Positions 22,176 through 34,300 of a DNA stretch of 64,000 nt are shown here, in pieces. Numbering within the stretch: position 1 is the stretch's first letter; each line of letters begins with the position of its first letter. The notes under the pieces were generated by a model. It was not told the DNA's origin and searched no databases. It saw nothing but the letters and a program-made list of their open reading frames with translations. Position numbers and translations under genes: made by a program. This stretch comes from Camellia lanceoleosa (taxonomy: Eukaryota; Streptophyta; Magnoliopsida; Ericales; Theaceae): assembly GCA_025200525.1 (NCBI GenBank), contig CM045761.1, positions 46,322,190 to 46,386,189 on the forward strand. The letters run 5' to 3'.

Positions 22176-23847
22176 ATTCCCATAACATTGTGTATGTTAT
22201 GATTGCATATTAGCTACATTTCATGCATACCATGCATATCGCATCGTGTTCGGGATAGGCAATAGCCCGGGCACGGGAAACGAGGCGCGTTTCGTACTCC
22301 GAGTGACGGAACGGGTCTCAATTCCCAAGTCACCGACACTCCGGATTGTCCATGATGGAGTTAGGTTTTGTTGTAGCATTCACATGCATTCATCTGATAT
22401 TGAGTTGTGCAAATCGGCTCCTCGGCCATCATGCATCGAGATGCGTGATTGATGGCACGAGGATCGAGGCATGTATATATTTGTGAAATACATTACTATG
22501 CCCCTTTCTTGCTCTCTGTTGCAGTAAAATGAAGAATCAGCAATTTTTCGGGACTTGGCACGCATTTCAAGAAAAAGTGCAAACAGAGGCAAATTGGGGC
22601 ATCGATGGATTTCGCGCCATGACCCAAAGATACATCATTCATCGAAACAAAGGCGGCCCACTTGGCGCGATGACTTTCTTGATTAATTCGATAATTAATT
22701 AGAACTTTGTATATTATCTCAGACTGTATTATTCTTTTATTTCGGACTATATTATTTATTCGGACCCTTTCTTGAGGGCAATGTTGTAATAAGGGTGTGT
22801 GAGTGTGATGTATGTCTTCCAACCCCCGTCTTTCTTCCCTTTTATTTACCTACGATGATTAGATTAGGGCATGTTTCAATTAGCATCTGATATGACAACA
22901 TGTTTGCATCATTCATCTGTTTTGCCATATAGACTCGGCGCATCATACAAGCGCATCTGTATTTCAATTCCAAATTGAATACATGCTAATGTAACATCTC
23001 ATATACCATGTTTAGAATAGCCGAGCTGCTATAGTTGCATTTTGCATGTGTTGCATTAGGCATTTCAGCACATTTAGGATCATGCATGATTTCTAATCAG
23101 CTTTTGTTTTGGCTAGGAGTACTCGGTGAGTTTTATGCTTTAGCATCCTTGCATGCGTGTGAGTGTTACCATGAATAGCATGCTTACCATGAGGCTATGT
23201 GCTTATATGATATAACTGCCTTGAATGCCTGTGGGTGGAGGTTGAGTTATCTGAATTGGAACAATTCATCGACTGCTTGTTTTAAGCCCACTAGATAGTG
23301 GCAAAATCATGTTTTCTAAGCCCACCTGAGGGTGGCAAATCCGCGTCTTAACCTACTTGCGAGTAGCACCATCAAACCATTTTCAAACAAATAAACATGA
23401 AATGTTTTGTTCCAATTCAGGCGATTCAGTCTATACTTGTATGCTGTGCGCATCACATAGTAACCTAGGCTAATAACCGGAATAAGAACTCACAATATTT
23501 TCAAAAACAGATATCATGGTTAGTAGAGGCCGGTCTTTGACCGGGCGAGCGGGGGTGCTCACGATGTGACCTTCCCCAATCGTACCCAAGTTCCCGAGCC
23601 AACTTTGGTGATGACGGACACGTGGCCTTTTGGCACCGAGTTAGGGTTTCCTAAATTTCCCATTTTAAAATATTTAGGTGGCGACTCTGTTATCTGGCAA
23701 AGCAGTCCATGTTTGGCACTTCTTTCAAAAAATCTGTTTTTCTCAAAAACGATTTTCCGGATTTGGACTCTTTGGTTCAAGATTTGGAACCGCGACAAAA
23801 TCGAGTCCGAACTGTAGCGAGGTCCCTCGCGGGCTTGTTACAGCATC

Positions 23848-26020
23848 ACAGTCAATATAGCAATTTCCAAATAAATCCTTCATATAAGCATATGGTACAT
23901 AGTAATACATCACCCAAGGTTCTCGGTGACACATAATAGTGAGTTATCATATGAGGGTTCCAAATCAGTCATATAGTCACTAAAGCATAGGCTCGCAAGC
24001 CTAATCAAACAGTCATGTCAATTCTTCCACAATCACGATTCACAGTAAAGAGTTTATCATTCGGGTCTTTATTTAGTCATCCAGTTCCAGGGTCATAGTC
24101 CCAACGGTTAAATTATCAACAAATAACTTGCCAACCATTTCGAGTAAAGGTATCGTCATGTATGTGCATGTTCAGAGTCTACTAATATTTCCAATACGGA
24201 TTCACGAGTTCGATGTACAATACAAAATAGTTTCTCGAATCGATAGTTAAGGTAACCAGTCATACGTCTACTCGGTCTAATAACATCCTTAAGCAAAGGT
24301 ATGCAGATATGTACATAAGTCTAGATAGTCTTCATAGTATAGGTAATCGTTAACCTGAGGTTCTACAGTGTTGTACATATAGTTCACATCAACAGTAGAT
24401 TTCAAGAGATTCATTATTCACAGTCCATTCCTCTCAGTCTTAACAGTATTACAAGCATGAGAATATATATACAGGTGTGAGTTCAAAATCAGTTTTCATG
24501 TAGGCATTCGTTCACAAATTCATAAGCAGAAGTTCATCTTTACAAACCAATATGGATTCTTAGTTTTAGCAGTCTCACACACAAACAATTCGCGTATATA
24601 ATTCGAGTTCAAGGGTCCGTTCATTCAATAATGTTCGTCAATACGTAACAGTTCAGTACAAATCATAGTCGTACAATTTCTCGAATTACAGTCAATCATA
24701 AGGTATTCCCATGTTCAACAGTTCTAGTACAGTTCAAAAGGTCATACCTAACAGTTCACTTTCAGTTGTTGCAATATACAAGGACCTAACTCGGCAAGTT
24801 CTCATTACTCGCAAGTCCTAACAGTTCTCATAGTATATGGTTCATAATTCCAGTAATTCAATCGATTCAGTCAATATGTTCACAGTCTATACCAAATTAC
24901 GGAAAATACAATTCCTACACAAACGTTCGCATAAGCAATTTCATCTATTTAAGGTAATACTTGCGTCTGTCATTTCAGTGTTCCGAGCATTCTCTGGAAC
25001 TAGGGTCTAGATTTAGACTCATTATCGTTCGGTCGAGTTTGTAAGCAAGATTTAGACAAGCGTCCTTCCTGTCCATGTCTAAATAAGTTTCGGATAGGCG
25101 ACGGCAACGCCCCAGTGGTATTTCCCACATACAGTATAGATAGGTATATCATTGTTCACATTACTTCTTTGACCTTAGATGGTCAAAGCTATTGCCCGAG
25201 ATTTCCATTTACGGAGGTCATTGATTTACCGGTCATTTTCACTTTTCGTTATACATTTCATTCATTACGATTGATTGTGATGTTGATCTGGATATTTCAA
25301 TGCTGCTACGTTGTCTCAGGCATTACACTCTATCCAAGACATCTACATATTTTGCTGGGTTTTAGCATGTCAATTCAGTCAAACACATCTAGGTCACGCC
25401 CACCTTTAGTTCTTTTCTAGTCTTTTGCAGTCAGTATCTATCATGTGGGGTGCTTATCGAACTAGCTGGGTAAATTTTACCTCATGTTCGACCACAGTCT
25501 TATCACCTTACTCAAGTTGTTCAAACTCAAGTACTTTCCTATTTTCGGATGCATTGGGGAAAGCATTTTTAGAAAAACTTCACACATTTTCTCGGTTCTA
25601 AACCCAAGTCTCAGTTTTCCATGGTTCAGTACCTCCCAGAAATTTCGGTGGTTTCAGTTTATTTGGGTTTCTGTATCAATGTCATTAGTTCACATTCAGT
25701 TGATTCAGGCACGGTCACATGACCCTTTACTTTCACACGTTCATTTTCTTATAGATTTCCACAGTCAGTAGTAACATTAACATTACATGTTATTCCATTT
25801 AACTTCTTTAAGTATGCATATAGGTTGCGTTCATTTCACCATAGACGGTACGGTAATCATAAACATGGACAGTTGCATACTTAAACACATTAACACATTA
25901 GCATATTTATTCAAATCATGGCCACACACACTTCTCATGTTCATGCAATGCCTTAATTACTTTTCTAGGACATCCTATAGCTCACTTGGACACGTGTGTG
26001 CGGTATAACTTGTGGTAAAG
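23848..26020 (-). other. element A internal region, part 2, non-coding
   Basis: No gag or pol motifs are visible. ORFs at 25115-25420, 25484-25771 and 25787-26008 lie on the strand opposite to the element's sense strand and show no family features, so they are treated as chance. Confidence 0.6.
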
Positions 26021-26036
26021 TATCGCTCTGATACCA
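26021..26036 (-). other. element A primer-binding site, initiator tRNA-Met type
   Basis: On the minus strand TGGTATCAGAGCGATA starts three bases after the LTR end (GTGACA, then GAG). TGGTATCAGAGC is the primer site of many plant LTR elements and is complementary to the 3' end of initiator tRNA-Met. It fixes the sense strand of A as minus. Confidence 0.88.
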
Positions 26037-26039
26037 CTC

Positions 26040-28504
26040 TGTCACGACCCAAACCCGCCCCTATGGGTTTAATCAGAATCGCCAAGAATCCGAGATTACG
26101 AAGGCACGCTATGATGAAACGATGTCTGATCTGGGCATGGCGGAAGCCAATATAGTAAATAAAACCATGTCCAATGAGCTGTGACAGTCTGTATGCAAAA
26201 AGATTTTTCATACATATAGACATTCAGTACAGAGCAGTATGCACAATATTCTGATCGGTCGAGCGAGGACCTAATCCCTCTTAAACATGATGCGATGCGA
26301 TGCGATGGTAACAATCTATCTGATTATACAAAAGCGGTAGAGGCAGATGGAAATAAAACACCCCTAAACCCCTAAGCCATAGCTTGATAGGCTCGGAACC
26401 TCACAGTGAGGCACAGTGGTTGGCTTGACAAAACTAAAGCTTGCCTAACGTTCCTAGCCGCGGTCTGGTGCCTGTATTCCTACATATATATATATGAGCA
26501 GCGAGCTAAAGCCCAGTGAATAACATAATGCATAAAGGGGTTAAGAAAGAATGCCCTTTCAGTATTTTAAACAGTCGTTTGCCTCGGTAAATTAATTATA
26601 CAGTCGGAGGCTTATACTTCATGTCATGTCAGTCATTTAGAAATCATAGTAATCGTATGTGGCACATCCAATAGCAAAACAGTACGATGGTAGTAGCGAT
26701 GCGATCTGATGGTAATGCTTGATAGCGATACTTGATATGATAACTTGATACTTGATAACGATAAGCGATAGCGATGTGATGCGATACTTGATAGCGGTAA
26801 TAATGTGATATGATAAAGAACCACGGTTCTTATGGACTCAAGAGGTGTCTCGCACAGATTCTAGAGGTGGCTCACCTTTGTAGCACTTAGGTGCGTGCGA
26901 CACTTTGCTCAATTTCCGCAGTTGGCTTAAAGCCCGGATGGACTCAAGAGGTGTCTCGCCTGATTCTAGAGGTGGCTCACCTTTGTAGCACTTAGGTGCA
27001 TGCGGCACTTTGCTCCAGAGGTATCTGTGTGACGATGGCGATGCGATGTGATGGGTCTTAAAAGACGATCGATTGATGGCCATCAATCGATGTGATAGTG
27101 GTTCCAACGAGGAACCGAGATTTATGATAACGATAGTAAATAGTAGGTGCTAAGGATGTCATAGTACAGTTCAGAAATAAAGGACATACATTCATTCAGT
27201 AAATAATACCAATTCAGTAAACAGTTCAGTTTAGTATTCAAAAGATAATCATTTGAACATATCTTTACACAATTGTTACTCACGAGTTAAGACTCTGATG
27301 AGGCTAGGCGTCTCCTCGGGATGCCAACCCTATCTGATTAACAGATTGAACACACACTAAGTTTCACAGTTGGGAAAGATAATAACTTAATTCCTAAATT
27401 TGCCTTGGTGTGTTCTACATCTATATTCTCTTTAAGATGCCTTAAATATGCCCTAGGAATGCCTAGGATGGAAAGAGGATGCAAGGATGTATTCAGAAAC
27501 ATTTTTAAAATTTTCAGTGAAACAGTTTCCTTTCGAGCTCGAGTTTCCGCTCGGCGGACATGACTGATTCACTCGGCGCCAACTTACACTTCGGCGGACC
27601 ACTTGGATAGGTGAAATCTCCACTCGATGCCCGCTCGAGCATGTCACCCAGTCCTCTGCTCGAGCGCAACTTCTTCGCCCGCTCGGCGGTGATACAAATG
27701 CAAGATCTTTGGGAGCTCGATTTTCCCGCTCGAGCGGCACTTCCCCCGCTCGAACGGACAACCAAAATCTGGAATTCCCATATTTGAACTCCAAGATCAA
27801 AATCAAGTTTCATAGCATCAAAATCGATCCTCTTGGGCTGAATTTCTGAAAAACTCTTGTAAACTCATAATATTACATGATTCCAAGCTCAATTTATAAA
27901 ATCAAAGCCCAAGGGTAGTTCAATTAAACTCATTTTCAAAACAATTTTCATAAACATGAAGAACATGCAATATCCATGATTTCAATCAATTCAAAGCCTC
28001 AAATGTTAGCTCCACTGAGCTCTTTTCTTCAAGAACAAAATGAAATCATGGTCTTTATCATGAATATGAACATGCATGCAAGATTTCCATGAGATCAAAC
28101 CTCACAATGCAAGGATAAACACATGCATGCATGAATTCTAACTCAACTCAACATATGAAGCTATTACATGTCTTTGATGAGTCAATTCTTCTTAAAACAT
28201 GGTGAAATCATGGGCTTAAACATAAATATGAGCATGCATGTAACATTTGCCATGAAAACAACTTTAAATTCCTCAATACAAGCATGCATGCAAGAGATGA
28301 GCTTCAATTCCACATTATAAGCCATATCTTGGCTCTAATCTTTAATAATCCTCTAAACCATGCAAGGAGTGATTCAATTCACAAACAAGAAGGTAATTAC
28401 TCTACCTTAGATCCTCAATCACAAGACTAGAAGCTCAATTTAGCAATCTACACTTCAATTCTTCAAGTTCTCTAAGCCAATTCACCATAAAATCAAGCTA
28501 TCTC

Positions 28505-28543
<39 letters not shown>

Positions 28544-28996
28544 GTTCTGTTATGCTCTCAAAATGAGCTGAGGAAATGTTTGAATGATGTGTAATAAGGC
28601 TCAAAAATGTTATAATAAAGGGTCCACTAACAATGGCATTAATGTAAATAAGCCTATCCCTTTAATTAGCTTATTTTAATCCAATGTAATCATACTAAAT
28701 CAATTTTCAGATAAATGTGCCATAAAATCACATTAATTATGATGAACACAGAACATTAATCAATTTCAAATTTGGCCGCCGATAAGGCCTTCAATTAGCG
28801 GTTTAAAGCATAAGACGAGAACAGATAATTTGGCAGTCAAACAGATAGATTATGCATTTAAATAGTTACAGTCAATCAATCAGTCTCGGATCTCAGTCAG
28901 TCAGTTCAGTATCTCAATCAATTCAATTATCGATCATAATCAGTCTCAGTTTAACGATGTCGGTAGGAAATCGATGTGATGGCGAGGGTTATTCTG
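26040..28996 (-). repeat. element A, 5' LTR (right copy)
   Basis: Begins TGTCACGACCC and ends GGGTTATTCTG directly before ATTGG, where E has GGGTTATTACA. It is collinear with 14057-17044. Long blocks are nearly identical to the left LTR, while differences cluster in short patches (see findings). It contains a GATA/GCGAT-rich patch at 26690-26820, CTCGAG palindromes at 27535-27770 and a CT run at about 28500-28541. Confidence 0.88.
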
Positions 28997-29001
28997 ATTG
29001 G

Positions 29002-29100
29002 ATATTTTTGTAGGCACACCAGCGAGCTCAGTGACCGGTGAAGGGTGTAGGAAGTGTGGGTCCACCTCACTCACCCTCCTTTGGATCAACAACATCATCA
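29002..29100 (+). mobile_element. element B 5' LTR, second part
   Basis: Resumes after element A and matches the end of the 3' LTR at 46248-46346: GGCACACCAGCGAGC, GGTGAAGGGTGTAGGAAGTG and the terminal AACATCATCA. Confidence 0.88.
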
Positions 29101-29101
29101 G

Positions 29102-29119
29102 TGGCGCCGTCTGTGGGAA
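29102..29119 (+). other. element B primer-binding site
   Basis: TGGCGCCGTCTGTGGGAA starts two bases after the 5' LTR end. TGGCGCCGT-type primer sites are common in plant Tat/Athila gypsy elements; the exact tRNA is not assigned here. Confidence 0.8.
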
Positions 29120-29199
29120 CGCCGCTCTAGGTAACAGTTGTGTTCATTGTTGCCGAAGGCCTGTTATCGATAATTTCTCCTCACCTACCATCGAGGTGG

Positions 29200-30126
29200 A
29201 TGGTTACAACGAGATCCATGGCTTCCCAACACAACGTCGTCGACCCTCAAGCCGACCCTCCCAACCCAAATAGCCCACTTGAGTACTTCACAGAGCTTAC
29301 TAACAACATCAACCGCTTGGCCGAGCAAAACCAGGCCTTGATCAACACTTTGCTCCAGCGAAACCTTCCTATACCTCTTCCACCACCACAAGATATCCCT
29401 CCCAATCGAGAATGGACCTCGAGCCATCATTTCCAACAAGTCCACCTCTCCAACTTAGAGGGTCTGCAAGCCCTACCTCAAGACATGAACCCGCCACCTC
29501 AGGGTTTACATTCATTTGCCCCTGAAGGAGAGGCTAGTAGTGTTCAGCCCCCACTGCACTGTGGAGCGAATAATGTTCCTATTTGGGATGTGAAACTCCG
29601 AGCCGTAAAACTCTACTTTCAAGGATTCATGCAGAACATATAGAATAAACCCTCCACAATAGCTAACTCTTTGTTCGTCACCTCCATCAGGGACAAACCC
29701 CTACTCCCCAAGTTCAAAATACCCTCAATTGACTCCTTCAATGGCATAACGAATCCAGTTGACCATTTAGAGACCTACAGGGCCCTCATGATCCTTCATG
29801 CTTTTCCTGACGAGATCATGTGCCGGGCTTTCCCTGTGATGCTTAAGGGGTCGGCTCGACTATGGTTTAGTCAGCTACCACTGGATTCTGTCTCTACTTT
29901 CCAACACCTAAGTGATTCCTTCCTGAGCCATTTCATTGGTGCTCAGCACCAGTGGCACCCGACAGCTCAACTGCTTAATATCTGATAGACGGGAGGGGAT
30001 TCACTACGTAGTTTTGTCACCCATTTCAACACCGACGCCCTATAAGTGGCGGAAGACAACGACAAAGTCATCTTCCTGACCTTCATGGCGACTTCGACCA
30101 CCCGATTTCCTCTTCTCTCTTTTTAA
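29200..30126 (+). pseudogene. gag: element B gag (capsid), broken
   Basis: The frame opens with MVTTRS at 29200, a usual start for this group, followed by a proline-rich stretch and a glutamine/asparagine-rich helix (LTNNINRLAEQNQ). A capsid core with KFKIPSIDSFNG, DHLETYRALM, LKGSARLWFSQL and LRSFVTHF (about 29700-30030) fits the retrotransposon gag domain. In-frame stops lie at 29641 (TAG), 29983 (TGA), 29986 (TAG) and 30040 (TAA), with a final stop at about 30124. The protein would form the virus-like particle in the cytoplasm; this copy cannot make it intact. Confidence 0.8.
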
Positions 30127-30439
30127 AAACCCTCCGACTACCATGGCCACTCTTCTTTCCAAAGCCCAAAAATATATGAATGCCGAAGACTTTTTGGCAG
30201 CCCGCTAAGATACTACACCTAAGAATCCAACCCCTAAGAACAAAAGAAAGAAATCCGAAACCAGATCCTCTCAATATATTGACTGACTCACTCGAGCCAA
30301 CCGATTGGCCCTTACTCGACCCCCCGATCAGTTCAAGCAATACACCCCCCTTAATTCCCCCATGGAACAAGTCTTGAACTAGATCCAATGAGATTACAAC
30401 CTGAAATGGCCCCAACCATCACGGTTTCCCTCTAATCGG

Positions 30440-31301
30440 CAAGATCAATCTAATTATTGTCATTTCCATCAGGACCACGACCACAACATAGAGGAATGTG
30501 TTAACCTTAAAGACCAGATAAAGGATTTGATACTTCAGGGGCATCTCAGCTGGTCCACGGCAGCTCGTCCCCAGCAACGACCAAGGACCGACCCACCGGG
30601 GGACCATTGCTGACATGCCCCCCCAACAACCTGCACAACCTAATCAAGAAAATGATCAGCCCCCCACCACAACCCCAAGCACAAGGCAATCCTGCCCTCT
30701 CGGTTGGAGAGATCAGAGTCATCGCTGGCAGGCTCACATATGGAGGTCCATCTTGTTCGGCCTAGCGAGCCGACAAGGCTCCGACAATGAAGTCACAACA
30801 TTGGATTGCCCCTTCAAACAACCCAAGCAATGGTTTGAACCCATCACCTTTACGGAGGTCGATTGCACGGGCATTCGTTAACCCCACGACGACCCCCTCG
30901 TCATCTCCACTCTCCTATCTAATTACAAAGTCAGACAGGTGCTTGTCGACAATGGTAGCTCTTCAGACATCGTTTTCCTGAACGCATATCGCCAACTCAA
31001 GGTCGGAGAACAAAAATTGTCCCCTCTTCAAACCCTGCTAGTTGACTTCACTAGCGATCGGGTGATCTCCATAGGCTCTATCAATCTTCCCATCACCATC
31101 GGAGAATATCCATGGTAGATCACCAAGCTACTCACTTTCCTCGTCGTCGACTGTCCTTCTGTTTATAACATAAACCTCGGACACACGGCTCTCAACGCTT
31201 TCCAAGCTGTCACCTCCATATACCATCTAGCCATGAAATTCCCAACCGACATCGGGGTTAGCACCGTGAGGGACGAACAGACGATGGCCAGAGAATGCTA
31301 C
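30440..31301 (+). pseudogene. element B gag zinc knuckle and aspartic protease, broken
   Basis: A Cys/His cluster (YCHFHQDHDHNIEEC, from 30455) in frame 2 is the zinc-knuckle equivalent of Tat gag. Frame 0 then carries a pepsin-like protease: the catalytic loop is VDNGSSSDI with the Asp codon at 30948. Tat elements often show DNG or DTG here. A stop at 30879 precedes the protease, another follows GEYPW near 31117, and the frame between knuckle and protease is shifted. The coding frame reaches 31301, where solo LTR D interrupts it, and resumes without shift at 35436. Confidence 0.75.
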
Positions 31302-34300
31302 TGTAGACCGCCCGAAACTCTCTCTGCGTGGCCCCTCTTTCGGAGAGGACGCGAATTGGGTTCTAGCTACTACAGTTCGGACTCCGATCACGATTCTGAA
31401 TCTAATCTCACAAAGTACAATGTAAGACTGATAAATTATCAAAGAGTCCAAATCTGGCAAATCATTTTGGAAAATCAATTTTAATCAAAAAGCACCAAAC
31501 ATGGACCGCTTTTCCAGATTTCAGAGTCACTACCTAAATATTTTGTTTTGGGAAATTTAGGAAACCCTGACTCATGCCTAAGGCCATGTGTCCATCATCA
31601 CCAAAGTTGCCTTGGCTCAGGAACTTGGGTACGAGAGGAGAAGGTCTTGAAATGAGCACCCCCGCTCGCCTGATCAAAGGATCGACCTCTACTAAATATG
31701 ATATGTTATTTCGAAAACACATGTGTTCTTATTTTGGTTTATTAGCTAACCTCACTATGTGATGCACAACATACAAGTATAGACTAAACCACTTGATTTG
31801 GAACAAAACATCTCATGTTAGTTTTTTGAAAATGGTTTGGAAGTGCTACGCACAAGTAGGCTAAAACGTGATTTGCTACCAAACAAGGTGGGCTTAAAAC
31901 ATGATGATTTGCCACTTCAAGTGGGCTTAAAACTCACATCTTGATGAATTGTTCCAATTCAAGTAATGAAGCCTTCATCCACAAGCATTCATGCCATTAA
32001 TCATTTAAGCACATAGCCTCATGGCAAGCATGCTAAACATGGCAATCACTTACACTCATGCAAGGATGCTAAAGCGCAAACACTTACAGTGTACTCTGAG
32101 CCAAAACAGAAGCTAGTTAGAAATCATGCATGATCCTAACTATGTCAATAATGCCTAATGCAACACATGCAAAATGCAACTAAAATAGGCTCGATTATCT
32201 AAAATGGCATATGAATGCAACACTTGATAACATGCTTTGAAACACGTATTCAAGAAAGTGTATTGAAATACAATGCAGTTTGAATGATGCGCTGAGTTCG
32301 GTGCATGCAAGACGAATGAATGATGCACGCATGCAAGCATAAGGTATGCTGATCGAAATATGCCCTAATCTAACCACTGAAAGCGGGTAAATAAAAGAGA
32401 GAAAGATGTGGGGTTGGAAGACATTCATACGCATGCACACTTATTACAACATTTTCCTTCTCGACGGAGGGTCCGAATGAAAGAGAGCTAACTAGCTACG
32501 CTAATTAAGCTAACTATTACAAACCAACTAATTAACTAACTATTCTAGCTAATTAATTACAACACAATTGAATAACTAGCTAATCTAAGCTAATTAGTTA
32601 CAAACCGAATTAATTAATTAAACACTTAACTAATTAATTACAAAAATGACTAAGCTAACTAGCTAATTAGCTAAGCAATTTAAATGAACGGCCTCAGGAA
32701 GCGAGGGATGCATGCATGCTCGGTTGCCCCGCTTCCACCTGAAAGTCCGTCACTTTGCCACCGGTTCCCTCTATTTGCATTCGCCTTGATTCCTGAACAC
32801 TGAACCAATCTCCAGGCTGTTTCTGCTCCAGAACTAGAATAACTTCTGACCACCTCTGAGCTTGAGAACTGTCGGCCACTTAAAAAGGCTGTAGGCCACT
32901 TAGAGTGGCCGATAGGCTACTTTCTTTGGCCGGTCGGCCACTTGCTTATGAATTCTCTAATTTTGCTGCAAACAGGGAACAACAGAGGCAAAGCAAGGTC
33001 TTTGTAGGATATGTGCGTACAACCACCCTCCCTATCATTTCTCAAGCTCAAAGGAGTGTAGTACTCGACTCTCAGGCCACCAACCGAGCATCGCAATGCA
33101 CGATGGCCGAGAAGCCAAGTTTGTACAAGTTAATGAATGCACAAGTATGACTCGATGAACCTCCACCCTATCATGCACGATCAAGGGTGTCGGTGACTAA
33201 GAAATGAGGCACGTTTCATCACTTCAAGTATAAAACGTCTCTCATTTCTTGTGTTTGGATTAACGTCTGATCCAAACACATGCAATGCAACACAAACATG
33301 TTATCTTGGCATGTTTCACTTGGTCCAATTTTGTTTGCACATTTTAAGCTTACCAATTAATCCTTTAATTGATTTGGTCCAATGGTAAGAAGTCCTCTAA
33401 GGGGAAAGATGGCTCAAGCCACAAGCATTTTGAACATGAAAGAAGCATCATGCCGTTGGTTAGTAGAAACCCTCAAGAGAAAGCTAAAACCATTAGGCAT
33501 GAACGCCTCAATTTCATGCTCAAACCAACAAAGGGCTTAAGACCACTTTCGAAAGTGATATAACAAATGAAAGATGGAATGCAATGGCACATATTCCAGC
33601 ACTGAAATAGGATGCTAAATGACATCAAAGCATGAAAATGATGCATGCAAGACATGCTCGGATTCGAAAGCATTGAAGCTAGCAAAGAGCATAACACTAA
33701 AACCATGTAACACCATGCTCAAAGGACTAATCCAGCCCTAAGAAGACCTCATCCATGCCGAAAAAGTAGCAAAAATAAATTTGAAATGATAGCATGAAAA
33801 GCAAGAAAATGCATGCTCAAATGATGGCTCACAAGCGAGGCACAAAGCTTAACTCTCAAGAGCACTTAAAGAGTGATTCAAGTGGAAGCATGGCAAAGAT
33901 ATAAGCTCTGAAATTACATACCAAATGATGCCATATCACACAAACATCACCAATAAGGCATGCTAAGGGTCTCAAAACACAAGACTAGTAAGGCTAACTA
34001 TGCCATAGCTATACAAAGCAAGCCACAAGAGGCCAAGACCACTCAAAACAGTCCTAAAGCATGTCAAAACAATGTCCAAAACATGCTGGAGTGTAGCCAA
34101 AATAAGCTAGAATGATAAGCCAAATCACCAAGTACACTAGGCTAATGAGTATGATTGCACTACAAATGCAAAAACCAAACAAGAGGTGGCCTAACCAACC
34201 AAAATCAGAGTTAAAGCATGTTAAATAATGGCCAAAAACATGCTGGAGTGGAGCCAATATATGCTAGAATTATAGACTAAGACATGAAGCATGTTAGGTT

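Larger units (their letters stand above)
18217..23842 (+). mobile_element. solo LTR C, 5.6 kb, inserted in element A
   Basis: Starts TGTAGACACCCC, ends GGGCTTGTTACA, and is flanked by perfect GCATC (18212-18216 and 23843-23847). No second LTR, primer site plus coding region, or pol motif lies inside. The inverted relative at 31302-35430 has matching ends with its own TSD, so the unit is a true LTR. A TATA-poor but promoter-like stretch (about 19540-19640, then a CT-rich leader) suggests the sense strand is +. The size and TGTAGACACCC start resemble the giant LTRs of Ogre/Tat elements. Many ORFs here only read through internal tandem arrays. Confidence 0.85.
14057..28996 (-). mobile_element. 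element A: long-LTR, LARD-like gypsy-type retrotransposon
   Basis: Flanked by ATTGG at 14052-14056 and 28997-29001, inside B's 5' LTR. It has two LTRs of 2988 and 2957 bp and about 3.4 kb of own internal sequence once solo LTR C is removed (about 9.3 kb in all). The sense strand is minus: a tRNA-Met-type primer site lies beside the right LTR and a purine tract beside the left LTR. No gag, protease, RT or integrase motif could be found in either strand of the interior. Long LTRs around a non-coding interior match the LARD type of non-autonomous element. Confidence 0.85.

Noticed and set aside
25115..26008. Three + strand ORFs in the interior of element A, considered as gag or pol remnants
   Set aside because: The element's sense strand is minus by primer site and purine tract, and no gag, protease, RT or integrase motif is present.
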